Positions 44,546 through 53,111 are shown, numbered from the stretch's first letter. The stretch: DNA of 53,111 nt from Yersinia thracica (GCF_902170565.1 NZ_CABHXX010000022.1:1-53111), one strand, 5' to 3'. Notes: a model not told the origin generated them from the sequence alone. Numbers and translations are program-made.

Positions 44546-44577
44546 CTCATTACCCTGATTTCATTCTACCTATTATC

Positions 44578-44602
44578 GCCCTGGCTTATGCCGGGGCTTT
44601 TT
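44578..44602 (+). terminator. Terminator between spike and gp25 genes
   Basis: GCCCTGGC (44578-44585) pairs with GCCGGGGC (44590-44597) with one G-U pair, TTAT loop and T5. The next gene starts 16 bases after. Confidence 0.75.
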
Positions 44603-44617
44603 GTTTCCGGAGGCACT

Positions 44618-44968
44618 GTGATCCGCAATTTCCAAAATGGCGACATTGTTACCCACGGCAGCCAGTTTGCTAGCGGCAAAGAAGAAACCCGGCAAGCCAT
44701 GATCTGCTGCCTACGATTATTTCTTGGCGAGTATTTTCTTGATGCCACCGAGGGAACGCCGTGGTTCCAAAGCATATTGGGCAAAACCTCACGCGATATT
44801 GCCGAAGCCAATATTAAACAGCGCTTATTGGCGGCCAAAGGCGTGCTGACCATTAACCGCTTTGAAATGGATCTCGATATGAAGAATCGCAAAATAACGA
44901 TATTTGCCGCGGTGATTGATATTAATAACGACGCATTTGATTTCCTGTTCACTGAGGATCTTATCTAA
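44618..44968 (+). CDS. Baseplate wedge protein (gp25/W-like)
   Basis: 116 residues from GTG 44618, preceded by GGAGG; a frame from 44588 lies in the terminator. DIVTHGSQFASGKEETRQAMICCLRLFLGEYFLD and GTPWFQSILGK fit the gp25-like family, whose lysozyme-like fold nucleates the sheath. Stop overlaps the J start. Confidence 0.8.
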   Translation: MIRNFQNGDIVTHGSQFASGKEETRQAMICCLRLFLGEYFLDATEGTPWFQSILGKTSRDIAEANIKQRLLAAKGVLTINRFEMDLDMKNRKITIFAAVIDINNDAFDFLFTEDLI

Positions 44969-46167
44969 TGGCAACCATTAATCGTGACGGGGCTAGCGGC
45001 ACCACGCTGAGTGAATATCTGGATACTATGCGCCAGCGTTATCTTGCTATTGATGATGGCTGGAATATTAACCCGGAATCGCCAGATGGTCTGGCAATAG
45101 CGGTCTGGTGTGAGGCATTAGCTAATTTGGATGAAGCGGTAATTAATGCTTATCACGCAGCCGATCCCAACTCAGCGATTGACCAACAATTAGACCGCAT
45201 TGCTGCGTTCGCTGGAATCAAACGCAAAAGTGCGACCTATTCAACTGCCACCGTTAATTTTAGCGGTATCGCTTTTACTCCGATCAATGCCGGAACATTA
45301 ATCAGAAATAGGGCGACTAATACCTTATGGGCGACCGATGGTGATGTTATTACTGACGCGGCAGGGAATGCGACGGTGAATGTCACTTGTACGCTGGCAG
45401 GGGCGCAGGGGGCCAATAGTCATAATCTGACCATTATTGCCACATCGATCGGCGGCATTACGGCGGTGACAAATAACACAGCAGCGTCAATGGGGTTGGA
45501 TATAGAAACCAATAATGCATTTCGCATCCGGCGCAATGAATCAGTGGCATTACCTGGCTCCAATCAGATTGATAATATTTATGCGGCGCTGGTCAATATT
45601 GATGATGTTAAACGAGCGCGGATTTATGAAAATTTTGAGGATCAAGCCGACGAGAATGGGGTGCTCGGTCACTCAATGGCGATATTTGTTGATGGTGGCA
45701 GCATCGAGGATGTTATTAACAGTATTGCCATCAATAAAAGCCCCGGCTGTGGGTTAAACCGTTATAACACTTTCCCTAATAAAATCTCGTTGGATACTGT
45801 TACCCCAAAAGGTAACCCGATCACCGTAACCTTTTTTCGCCCCCAACTAATACCGGTCTATGTACGGGTAGAGATCGCCAGTAATAGCGAATTTATTGAC
45901 GAAGAGATAAAACAGGCGATTGTCGATTACAGCATTACCGGTTTTGATCAGACCAATGGCTTTTCTAAGTTGGGTTTTAAAATTGGTGAAAGTATTGGTG
46001 CGGGCCGTTTATTTACCCCAGTCAATTATTTGGTGGCCGGTAATGGCTTTGTGAATGCGATTACCGTTGGTACTGCTGTCGAACAGGCCAATGAGAGTGC
46101 AGTGAGAATAGCCTTTAATCACCTCGGTGTGTTCAGTACTGAGAATATCGAGGTGGTTTATGTATAA
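44968..46167 (+). CDS. Baseplate J-like protein
   Basis: 399 residues. PDGLAIAVWCEALANLDEAVINAY, AFAGIKRKSATYSTATVNFSG and LPGSNQIDNIYAALVNIDDVKRARIYEN are typical of Baseplate_J (PF04865, gp6/gpJ-like). It forms the wedge part of the baseplate. ATGG start overlaps the gp25 stop. Confidence 0.9.
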   Translation: MATINRDGASGTTLSEYLDTMRQRYLAIDDGWNINPESPDGLAIAVWCEALANLDEAVINAYHAADPNSAIDQQLDRIAAFAGIKRKSATYSTATVNFSGIAFTPINAGTLIRNRATNTLWATDGDVITDAAGNATVNVTCTLAGAQGANSHNLTIIATSIGGITAVTNNTAASMGLDIETNNAFRIRRNESVALPGSNQIDNIYAALVNIDDVKRARIYENFEDQADENGVLGHSMAIFVDGGSIEDVINSIAINKSPGCGLNRYNTFPNKISLDTVTPKGNPITVTFFRPQLIPVYVRVEIASNSEFIDEEIKQAIVDYSITGFDQTNGFSKLGFKIGESIGAGRLFTPVNYLVAGNGFVNAITVGTAVEQANESAVRIAFNHLGVFSTENIEVVYV

Positions 46168-46804
46168 CCACCGCAAAAAAGCGCTGTCACGGATTTACCT
46201 GCAATATAAAAATGCGCCGAAACTGCTTGAATGGATCAGTATTTTACCGGACATCAGCCAATCTTCACTGGAAGAGCAGATCACTAAAATCAATAACCTG
46301 TTGGATATTGATAATGCCGAGGGCGATCAACTGGATATCTGTGGTCGCATTGCCGGATTTACTGAGCGGCCACTCATCCGCAGCGATTACTTATCGATAT
46401 TTGCTTATAACGGTACCGGCGGCGCACAGCCCTATAATGTCGCGCCGTATAAAGCCCCGCATGAACAAATCGGCAAAGTTCCGGTGTCGGATTATCTCTA
46501 TCGCATATTAATCAAAGCCAAGATCCAGAAAAACAACACCAACGCCACCTTGGATGAAATCAAAACTGCCGTTGATTACATTCTGGATGTTAATTCCGCC
46601 ATCATCGATGGGCAGGATATGACCATGAAAACTATCTGGGTCGATAAACCGATCCCCGCTAATGTCTTAGTGCTCATTCAGCTATTTGATTTAATCCCCC
46701 GACCGCAAGGCGTCAAAGCCAGCCTGATCCGCGTTAACCATCATCCCTTTGCCTATAAAGGCACATTCGACGCTCAGCCTTACGGCATGGGCGCTTATAT
46801 CTAA
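46160..46804 (+). CDS. DUF2612 baseplate/tail-fibre connector
   Basis: 214 residues from ATG 46160, overlapping the J stop by eight bases. LLDIDNAEGDQLDICGRIAGFTERPL and the later FDAQPYGMGAYI end match DUF2612 (PF11041), found between J and the tail fibre in such phages; comparable in place to gpI. The segments AYNGTGGAQPYNVAPY and AYKGTFDAQPYGMGAY look like an internal duplication. Confidence 0.8.
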   Translation: MYNHRKKALSRIYLQYKNAPKLLEWISILPDISQSSLEEQITKINNLLDIDNAEGDQLDICGRIAGFTERPLIRSDYLSIFAYNGTGGAQPYNVAPYKAPHEQIGKVPVSDYLYRILIKAKIQKNNTNATLDEIKTAVDYILDVNSAIIDGQDMTMKTIWVDKPIPANVLVLIQLFDLIPRPQGVKASLIRVNHHPFAYKGTFDAQPYGMGAYI

Positions 46805-46817
46805 TTGGAGCCACTAT

Positions 46818-47840
46818 ATGGCAAGAAATGACAGCTTTAATCAGCCGTGGGCCAGTGTGCCTGCACAATTTGAACGCCCCGGCGACGGCCTGATTGCGCG
46901 TGGTTGGGCAGGGGGGGCATCAGAAGATCCACCCGAGGCCAAGTGGGAAAACTGGTGGCATAACCGGGTCGATTTAGCCTTACAGGAATTGCAAAACCTT
47001 GGGCAGCTAATTTGGTTTACCGATGCCCCCTATCAGGCTGGGGCGAGAGTGAGTCACGGCGGCAATAGCTATATTGCATTGTCAGAAAACACCGGCGTAG
47101 AACCCACTGGCGCATTAGACATTGGTGTGTGGCGTAAAGAGGGGGCCAGTACCTATTTGCAGACTGCTAATAACCTCGCTGAAATCGCGGCGGCAGGGCC
47201 GGAGGCAATAGCTACCGCCATTGCTAACCTTGGCTTAACGGATACCGCAGCCATTGCCACCAATGCATTACAGAAAAGCCAAAACCTCAACGATGTAGCA
47301 GATAAAACCGCCGCACGAACCAATTTAGGGCTTAAAGGGGCGGCAGTGCTGGATGTGGGGTCAATCGCTAACACCGTGGCGGCGGGCAATGACTCACGTA
47401 TTGTTAATGCGCTTCAGTCATCCAATACAGCAATCAATTTACCCGGCAGCCTGACTACAGCGGGCGCGCTAAAGGGGTCAGCAGTTAACGCGGTGGGCAA
47501 TGTGACCGCAGGAAACGGTGCCGCATGGTTGCCAGGTGACGGCAATGTGTATGGCACGGTATGGGGCGGCTATTTAAGCACTTATATTGCCAATGTAATA
47601 GCGCAAGCCAGAGTGCCGGATACTTACGGTATTGGCTCTTATGCTTTCGCCATCAATTCTACCAATGTCGGAAATGCCGTTAATCCGGGGGATGTGAAAG
47701 CGGGCAGTGAATTAAAGTGGAATAACGTTGCAAACTACAATAACGGACAAACACTATTAACCGGGACATGGCGTTGCCAAGGTTTTGCGGCGGTTAATGA
47801 TGGCCTTACCCGAAACACATTATGGATGCGTATCTCATGA
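46818..47840 (+). CDS. Tail fibre protein
   Basis: 340 residues from ATG 46818 (TTGGAG upstream). The N-terminal part has FNQPWASVPAQFERPGDG and a carbohydrate-binding-like WFTDAPYQAGARVSHGGNSY. The middle has QNLNDVADKTAARTNLGL, a phrase repeated in many enterobacterial fibres. The C-terminal part is Gly/Asn-rich and likely binds the receptor. Followed by its chaperone with a four-base overlap. Confidence 0.85.
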   Translation: MARNDSFNQPWASVPAQFERPGDGLIARGWAGGASEDPPEAKWENWWHNRVDLALQELQNLGQLIWFTDAPYQAGARVSHGGNSYIALSENTGVEPTGALDIGVWRKEGASTYLQTANNLAEIAAAGPEAIATAIANLGLTDTAAIATNALQKSQNLNDVADKTAARTNLGLKGAAVLDVGSIANTVAAGNDSRIVNALQSSNTAINLPGSLTTAGALKGSAVNAVGNVTAGNGAAWLPGDGNVYGTVWGGYLSTYIANVIAQARVPDTYGIGSYAFAINSTNVGNAVNPGDVKAGSELKWNNVANYNNGQTLLTGTWRCQGFAAVNDGLTRNTLWMRIS

Positions 47841-48310
47841 TTAATGATATAGATAAAATTACTGCCACCGCGCCCCGCTCACGGAATATCGAGCGCTATA
47901 TTGATGTTACGATCACTGACAATATCGCCGGTGGAACCTTTAATTTCAGCGCCGCGCCAGTAGATTCTATGACGTATTGTGTTGAGATCTACCAGCGAGC
48001 TTTAGCCGGGGATTATGGTGTTGTATCAGTCTGTCCCGATGATGGCAATTATTATGAATGGGATGGCTCCGGCTGGGTGCTGGCAAGAACCCATGCAGAA
48101 CTGGAGCAAAAGGCAGATGAATACAAGAAAGCCAATTTATTAACGTTAGCCGCAGAGGCTATTGCACCGCTTCAGGACGCAGTTGATCTGGCAATGGCAA
48201 CGGAGCGCGAAAAAGAATTGATTACCGCATGGAAGAAATATCGGGTTCTCTTAATGAGAATTGATATAGCGCAATCGCCTGATATTATCTGGCCGGTGGT
48301 ACCAGAGTAA
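47837..48310 (+). CDS. Tail fibre assembly chaperone (Tfa)
   Basis: 157 residues from ATG 47837, which overlaps the fibre stop; ATG 47822 would add five residues. The C-terminal end ITAWKKYRVLLMRIDIAQSPDIIWPVVPE is the Tfa signature (PF02413). It helps trimerise the fibre. Confidence 0.85.
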   Translation: MINDIDKITATAPRSRNIERYIDVTITDNIAGGTFNFSAAPVDSMTYCVEIYQRALAGDYGVVSVCPDDGNYYEWDGSGWVLARTHAELEQKADEYKKANLLTLAAEAIAPLQDAVDLAMATEREKELITAWKKYRVLLMRIDIAQSPDIIWPVVPE

Positions 48311-48315
48311 CCAAT

Positions 48316-48335
48316 GCCGGGCGCTATCGCCCGGC
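48316..48335. terminator. Hairpin between convergent late and acyltransferase genes
   Basis: GCCGGGCG (48316-48323) and CGCCCGGC (48328-48335) form a perfect eight-pair stem with CTAT loop. The flanking T-run is weak, so termination efficiency is uncertain. Confidence 0.65.
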
Positions 48336-48346
48336 TAATTGTATAT

Positions 48347-50311
48347 TTACTTTACATCTGAAAAGTATTTTTTATAGACACCAGTTTCAATAAATCGTTT
48401 GGCAGCCATCAATGAACTGTCAATTGAGATATGAGCACCGTCAAGAGAGTAGGGGATCTCTATTCCGTTGTAATGGTATGAGTCACTTTCATCAAATATG
48501 TCATCTTTTTTGATGAATTTTATATACCCATCTTTTTCTAATTGCGAGAAGATAATATCCATCTTTTGGGTGTCATCATCTTTTTTATTGGAGTTACCTT
48601 TTAACTTAAACGGTAAATCATTGACCCCCGCAGCGATAAAATTAGCAAAAACATTGATGTCGTATTGTGTTGGGGATGCCATGACATACACTTTCACCCC
48701 TTTAGATTTGGCATATTTAATCACATCAACAATTTCATTTTGATAACCTTTGCGATATAAATCAAACCAGATGCCAGAAAATATAACGAAATCATATTTT
48801 GAAATATTATCTTTTAGATATTCTCTATTTAACAGGCACTGTTTATAGGCCACTCGTGTTTTAGTGCCATTGGTTGAATCCGTTAAGCTCGGGAAACACC
48901 AGTTAGTGGTGACGGAATCTACTGATATACCGAGTTTCTTCGCGACTTCATCGACGAAGGGTTCATAATGTCCGGCAAAGGAGTCACCAAACAGCAGACC
49001 TTTTGGCTTCAATGACTTAACCCCCAGTTTGCACACTGATTTTTCCATTGAGATGATGGGGTCGGACTCACCGTCAACATTATAAAAACAATAACCATTA
49101 TCTCGGTTTGGCATTACATGAAATGATTGTATTTTTGCATAAAGCTCAACGGTTTCTTTATCTGCCATAATGTCGCGATCGAGCGTACTGTGCCTAACTG
49201 TCAGTGCCAGCACACCAACGACCAGTGTACACAGTGATATATAGACCAGGTTAGAGGTGGTGGATAATTTGGCGAAAACTTTCCGTGATGGATTTTCCAC
49301 CAACTTAAGAGATAATTCACCTAATATCACGGTAGCAACTAAAGCCAGCAGCACCCATTTATAGTTACTGAGTAAACTTAAATAAGTTAATGCGACGACA
49401 ATAGGCCAATGCCATAAATAGATAGAATAGGAACTGGCCCCCAACTTTTGAGCGATAATATTAGCGGTGAAAATTGATTTTTGCCGCGCAGAAATCAGTA
49501 CCAACACCGCACCAGCTACCGGTAATAGCGCATTTGAGCCGGGCCAAACAATTGATGAGTTAAATAGCACAATTGACGCAGAGATAAATACTATGCCGAT
49601 AACTTCTGTACATCTCGCCAGAGTCTCCGGCATGGCCTTTCTACGCGTTACCCACCAAGCCATCCCCCCAGCCAGCATTTCCCACATTCTGGTTGGCAGA
49701 AGGTAAAACGCCGCTGACGGCCAGCGTTGTGAAGCATAGATAGAAAGGCACAGTGATAGGAATCCTAGTGCGAATAAGGCAAATTTAACGGCCTTGTAAT
49801 TGATGAACTTCCACAGCACAAAAATGATAATAGGCAGAATAATATAAAACTGCCACTCCACAGAAAGTGACCAGGTATGTAACAACCACTTTTCATGTGA
49901 GGACGCATCGAAATAACCCGATTCACGCCAAAATTTAATATTCGATATAAAAAAGAGTGTATTTACCACATGGGTTGCTAGCAATTTATAATTCTGTTCA
50001 GGCAGCCAGAACCAACCAAAAATTAATAGCGCAAAACATAGCACCAAAAGCATGGGAATAATTCTTCGCGCTCTGGCCAGATAAAACTGTAAGAATGAAA
50101 AATTGCCAGACTCCATGCCAGAAACGATGATCCGGGTCATTAAAAAGCCGGAGATGACAAAGAAAACATCCACACCGACAAACCCACCCGAGAACCCTGG
50201 TACACCAAAATGGTACAGAACAACGGCAATAACCGCCCATGCTCTAAGACCATTGATATCATTACGAAATTTATTAGATGCTGTTTTTTGTGTTGGAGTT
50301 GTTGCTAACAT
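48347..50311 (-). CDS. Acyltransferase-3/SGNH O-acetylase (serotype conversion moron)
   Basis: 654 residues. The N-terminal 370 residues are an acyltransferase-3 membrane domain of about ten helices, with RNDINGLRAWAVIAVVLYHFG (catalytic-type His) and GFVGVDVFFVISGFLM. The C-terminal 250 residues are an SGNH domain with GLLFGDSFAGHY (nucleophile Ser) and SLDGAHIS (Asp/His). Enzymes of this OafA type O-acetylate O-antigen or other glycans at the inner membrane. Such genes at prophage right ends alter the receptor and block superinfection. Confidence 0.88.
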   Translation of the reverse strand: MLATTPTQKTASNKFRNDINGLRAWAVIAVVLYHFGVPGFSGGFVGVDVFFVISGFLMTRIIVSGMESGNFSFLQFYLARARRIIPMLLVLCFALLIFGWFWLPEQNYKLLATHVVNTLFFISNIKFWRESGYFDASSHEKWLLHTWSLSVEWQFYIILPIIIFVLWKFINYKAVKFALFALGFLSLCLSIYASQRWPSAAFYLLPTRMWEMLAGGMAWWVTRRKAMPETLARCTEVIGIVFISASIVLFNSSIVWPGSNALLPVAGAVLVLISARQKSIFTANIIAQKLGASSYSIYLWHWPIVVALTYLSLLSNYKWVLLALVATVILGELSLKLVENPSRKVFAKLSTTSNLVYISLCTLVVGVLALTVRHSTLDRDIMADKETVELYAKIQSFHVMPNRDNGYCFYNVDGESDPIISMEKSVCKLGVKSLKPKGLLFGDSFAGHYEPFVDEVAKKLGISVDSVTTNWCFPSLTDSTNGTKTRVAYKQCLLNREYLKDNISKYDFVIFSGIWFDLYRKGYQNEIVDVIKYAKSKGVKVYVMASPTQYDINVFANFIAAGVNDLPFKLKGNSNKKDDDTQKMDIIFSQLEKDGYIKFIKKDDIFDESDSYHYNGIEIPYSLDGAHISIDSSLMAAKRFIETGVYKKYFSDVK

Positions 50312-50722
50312 TAAGATGACTGCCTGCTGTTAAATTTTTCAAAAAACATCCATGTTTGAATGACGCTATTCTAACAGTTGTGTCGATTGATCAATAGACT
50401 GTCATGGTTATGTAATTTTTCGGTGAGGAGGAAGAAAAGAGTTAAGCTAGTCATCTAGCTTGTAGCAGCGAAGCGCTATCAAGAAGCTCTGAGTTTAATC
50501 GCTCGGTCTATTCATTGCATTCTTGGTCGGTGACTTAAAAATGAGACCAATCATCTGTAGCAACTCATACTTAATCAGAAACCTTTGCTAGGTCTGACAG
50601 TCGGCTTAGTGCCAGAAGCGGACGTCTCCCAGATACATAGTGAAACTAACGGAAAGGGTAGACGTGGCAGTTAAGTTTTATAACTCTTATTCAATTTGGT
50701 ATCCAACTTAAATTCAATACTA
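50312..50722. other. Gene-free stretch before the acyltransferase
   Basis: About 410 bases without a credible gene. It holds the acyltransferase 5' leader, a perfect stem AAGCTAG/CTAGCTT (50444-50450 with 50455-50461) and the left inverted repeat (50592-50627). Confidence 0.5.
50592..50627 (+). repeat. Inverted repeat, copy A
   Basis: 36 bases, 27 of 36 identical to the reverse complement of 52808-52843. The pair brackets the DUF4365-TPR gene. Confidence 0.5.
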
Positions 50723-52663
50723 TCAAATCAAGATAAATGGAATATCACTGCGAAGTTTATGCGTAAGTTCATGTTCAGGATAAAACTTAACGGCCAACTT
50801 CCACACACGGCTTGCTTCTTCTAAGTTATTGTTATTCCAATGAAGCCCACCAAGATTAAACAACGCCAGTTCATTTTTTTCATTCAAAGACAAACATTTC
50901 TCATAAGCTTCGATGGCTTCTAGTATACGCCCTTGAAACTCATAGGAAATTGCCACTTGAAACCAACTAAAATCATCTGGTTGAATTAATTCAGCTTGCT
51001 CAAGGAGTAGGGGTAAACTCTCCTTAAACCGTCCAAGATGATTTAAAGCGACACCAAGACAGTATCCGTATTCCCCTCCGTCAATGTCATGGGCTTTTCG
51101 AAAACATGATTCTGCATCTAACCACTTATCTTCATCTTGAGCCCAATGACCCAAACGATCCCATAGAAATGCTGTATCTTCATATTTAACATCCAAGATA
51201 CGCAATTCAAATTCCTCTTTGAAATCATCATAAGAAAAGAAGATTTCATCGTTATTTTTTCTAAGATAATTTTTTGCTAAAAGTAATTCTCTTGATGCAT
51301 CTGGATTGTGTGGGTACATTTTTAAAAAACGTTCCCAGAACGGTAAACTCAATTTTGCAGAGATTGTAGATGTTCGACAAAAAGTAGCAACTAACATTAA
51401 GCACCACTTCCATAACTGCTCTTTATTTTCGCTTCTACTCAGTAATGTATTGATTTCTCTATATGCTGAGCGATAGTCCTTTAGATTGAAAAGAGTATTG
51501 ATTCGCCACTGCACTACACCAACTAGTCTATGTGGAGAGTTGTACGAAAAAATAATGGAATCGAAATACTCAAGTGCCAACTCATAATTTCCTTTTTTAT
51601 TGTAGTATACGCCTAATGCATAAATTGCCTCACTTAAATTAGGATCTAATTTAAGTGCTGTTTGGTAGCAGTCAATGGCTTTTTCTTCATCTCCTAAAGA
51701 AGAATAACTCCCCCCCATGTTTTTATAGCATTGTGCTGCTAATTGGTCATCACCAGATAAATATTCCAATGCCATTTTATATTCTTGAATGGCTTCATTT
51801 TCCTTATTAAGAGCCGTAAATCCGTTGCCGATAGAATAATAAAGACTACCTTTAGTAATTTTTCCTTCAGATAATCTTAATCTAAGATATTTAATTCCAT
51901 CAATAATTCTATTCTCATCATGGCCTACACCATCCATACCCTTATTAATCTCTGACATGTAAGGGATAATCATACCAGGATGTTCTGTGCCCAAAACTGC
52001 CAAGAACTCATGAAAACTAGCACTAATTATTTCATCATGATTATCATCATATAATGACGTTAACATCTCTTGAACTAATGCTTTATCTTCAGGAATATGA
52101 ATCTTTGCTACAGTTTTACTAATTGTCTCTGTAACGTTTTTAATTGGATTTTTTATTGTATTTATTCGTGCATCCCGCATTGCAAGGGCGTTGTGCCTAA
52201 GCATTTCTGAAACTTGATGTAGACGGGATTCGGAAATATCCTCCACAAACTTTACAGTCAGGGTTTCTTGCGTAGACCAATTTTTTTCTGACTGTTCATA
52301 ATTTCTCAATATAGTTTCAGCGAAACATATCTTGAGCATCTTTGTAGGAGCGTGAAAGCACACATAAAATGAATAAGGATGCATCAATAAGTAATTCAAG
52401 TTAGCTCGATTAACTGAAATGCTAACTGAGCCATCAAAATTCAATTCCTGTTCCGTACCTTTCAGTTGAACAAATAATCTAATATTTGTCGCTTGACCGT
52501 TAAATGTTATTTCCAGTTGATAGTCAACCCCGTAGTCATTAACATCCTGACTCTGTATAAAAAAATCATTTGAGTCCCTAAGAAATCCTTCAAAAGCTGT
52601 AATGGCAAACCTTTCAACTCTATGATTTCTATCTCTTTTGGGAAAATCATTTAAATGTTGCAT
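50723..52663 (-). CDS. DUF4365 nuclease-like/TPR fusion protein, probable defence gene
   Basis: 646 residues from ATG 52663 (TTAGGGG upstream); an in-frame ATG 52681 precedes it. Residues 15-150 fit DUF4365, a PD-(D/E)xK-type domain: NDYGVDYQLEI with Asp47, then Gln66 and Lys68 in FVQLKGT, the expected D-(x18)-QxK arrangement. Residues about 270-640 are tetratricopeptide repeats (YSIGNGFTALNKENEAIQEY, NMGGSYSSLGDEEKAIDCY, LGVYYNKKGNYELALEYF and others). A nuclease with a TPR sensor at a prophage end suggests anti-phage defence. Activity is inferred. Confidence 0.75.
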   Translation of the reverse strand: MQHLNDFPKRDRNHRVERFAITAFEGFLRDSNDFFIQSQDVNDYGVDYQLEITFNGQATNIRLFVQLKGTEQELNFDGSVSISVNRANLNYLLMHPYSFYVCFHAPTKMLKICFAETILRNYEQSEKNWSTQETLTVKFVEDISESRLHQVSEMLRHNALAMRDARINTIKNPIKNVTETISKTVAKIHIPEDKALVQEMLTSLYDDNHDEIISASFHEFLAVLGTEHPGMIIPYMSEINKGMDGVGHDENRIIDGIKYLRLRLSEGKITKGSLYYSIGNGFTALNKENEAIQEYKMALEYLSGDDQLAAQCYKNMGGSYSSLGDEEKAIDCYQTALKLDPNLSEAIYALGVYYNKKGNYELALEYFDSIIFSYNSPHRLVGVVQWRINTLFNLKDYRSAYREINTLLSRSENKEQLWKWCLMLVATFCRTSTISAKLSLPFWERFLKMYPHNPDASRELLLAKNYLRKNNDEIFFSYDDFKEEFELRILDVKYEDTAFLWDRLGHWAQDEDKWLDAESCFRKAHDIDGGEYGYCLGVALNHLGRFKESLPLLLEQAELIQPDDFSWFQVAISYEFQGRILEAIEAYEKCLSLNEKNELALFNLGGLHWNNNNLEEASRVWKLAVKFYPEHELTHKLRSDIPFILI

Positions 52664-52714
52664 TTCTACCCCTAAGATCAATTATATACCGGAGAATCTA
52701 ATCCACTAAGTGCG

Positions 52715-52743
52715 ATTCCAGAGATTAATCCCTTAAATGTCAA
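52715..52743 (-). promoter_or_regulatory. Promoter of the DUF4365-TPR gene
   Basis: Minus strand TTGACA (52743-52738) and TGGAAT (52720-52715) with 17-base spacing, about 50 bases before the start codon at 52663. The -35 box is perfect. Confidence 0.65.
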
Positions 52744-52807
52744 GCCATAATAGCTACTATTGGAGTTGAATACCCCCGGCAGCTTCAGGAACCATGTTCA
52801 AGTAGAT

Positions 52808-52843
52808 AGACTTCCGCTTTTCGCTCATAGCTGCCAGTCAGAC
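52808..52843 (-). repeat. Inverted repeat, copy B
   Basis: Reverse complement resembles 50592-50627 (27 of 36). A short plus-strand frame here is not convincing as a gene. Confidence 0.5.
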
Positions 52844-53034
52844 TTAATCGTACCTTGCTACAAAACACAAGCCGAACGCATTAAACGTATCGAAATTTTT
52901 ACGAATGGTTCCGAATTAGCAGTTAACTATATGAATTTAAAGACTAGGGAAGTAAGGTAATGGAAGGTGTTTTTTGAGATGATATTGATTTAATCGTTTG
53001 ATTTTAAGAAGAAAAATTCTTTTAAATCTAAAAG

Positions 53035-53079
53035 AGGAATCGTATTCGGTCTCTTTTTAACATGTTGATTTTAATGGTG
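53035..53079. repeat. att: Right attachment site (45-bp direct repeat)
   Basis: Identical to 13916-13960. As on the left, the 5' arm of the SdsR terminator is absent from the flank. Beyond it, 53080-53111 contains two CCCGAAAT copies. Confidence 0.85.
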
Positions 53080-53111
53080 TTTTTCTGATTCTCCCGAAAT
53101 CCCCCGAAATT

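Noticed and set aside
52760..52960. 66-residue plus-strand frame between the DUF4365-TPR gene and the right att
   Set aside because: TTG start, no ribosome-binding site, and it runs through the inverted repeat; likely chance.
1..53111. CRISPR arrays, tRNA or rRNA genes, complete insertion sequences
   Set aside because: I saw no regularly spaced repeats with spacers, no cloverleaf-like gene and no intact transposase; small or diverged RNA genes could still be missed by eye.

Overview
The window carries about 39 kb of one complete-looking but internally deleted prophage (13916-53079), preceded by about 13.9 kb that looks like the accessory right end of a second element. A perfect 45-bp direct repeat (13916-13960 and 53035-53079) marks the prophage ends, with a lambda-type integrase just inside the left copy. 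The first half of this repeat matches, from memory, the 3' terminator of the enterobacterial small RNA SdsR (RyeB). The host is therefore an enterobacterium. A Yersiniaceae host is my guess from base composition and gene style, not something the sequence proves.

Left of the prophage (1-13915): an AT-rich pair of unrecognised genes, two terminators, a strongly folded 84-nt leader, and a 2488-residue polyvalent phage protein with two metallopeptidase-like motifs. After these come a Kiwa-type anti-phage pair (kwaA-kwaB), small orphan genes, a Fic-domain protein, and two copies of a 31-residue membrane peptide. Neither att copy is preceded by the rest of sdsR, so both left flanks look like phage right ends. 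I read this as tandem prophages sharing one attachment site.

Prewrapped left arm of the prophage (13916-18600): int and xis, a Gp157-like gene, the 3' part of an ERF-type annealing gene, then abruptly a cytosine-C5 methyltransferase that lacks its N-terminus. The two truncated genes meet head to head near 16380-16425. Everything a lambdoid phage keeps there (repressor, cro, replication genes) is missing.

Middle (18600-28100): DUF1367, DUF1364 and Q antiterminator genes; an opposing two-gene cassette (ParB-fold protein plus D12-class adenine methyltransferase); a phage-21-like lysis cassette (holin, SAR endolysin, Rz/Rz1); small membrane morons; a ParB-like gene coupled to a Mom-family DNA-modification gene; the small terminase; and an opposing relBE pair.

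Late genes (28100-48310): large terminase, portal, MuF-like protein, a DUF2213 protease with a nested scaffold start, cement and DUF2184 capsid proteins, neck genes, then a contractile-tail set. That set has sheath, tube, a tail chaperone with a -1 frameshift at GGGAAAA, a moron cassette, a tape measure with a lambda-R-like muramidase domain, baseplate hub, spike, gp25, J, DUF2612, fibre and fibre chaperone. It is thus a myovirus with lambdoid control and lysis genes.

Right end (48310-53111): an O-antigen-type acyltransferase for lysogenic conversion and a DUF4365-nuclease/TPR fusion protein, probably defensive, lying between inverted repeats. The right att copy follows, and the last 32 bases beyond it may begin another element.
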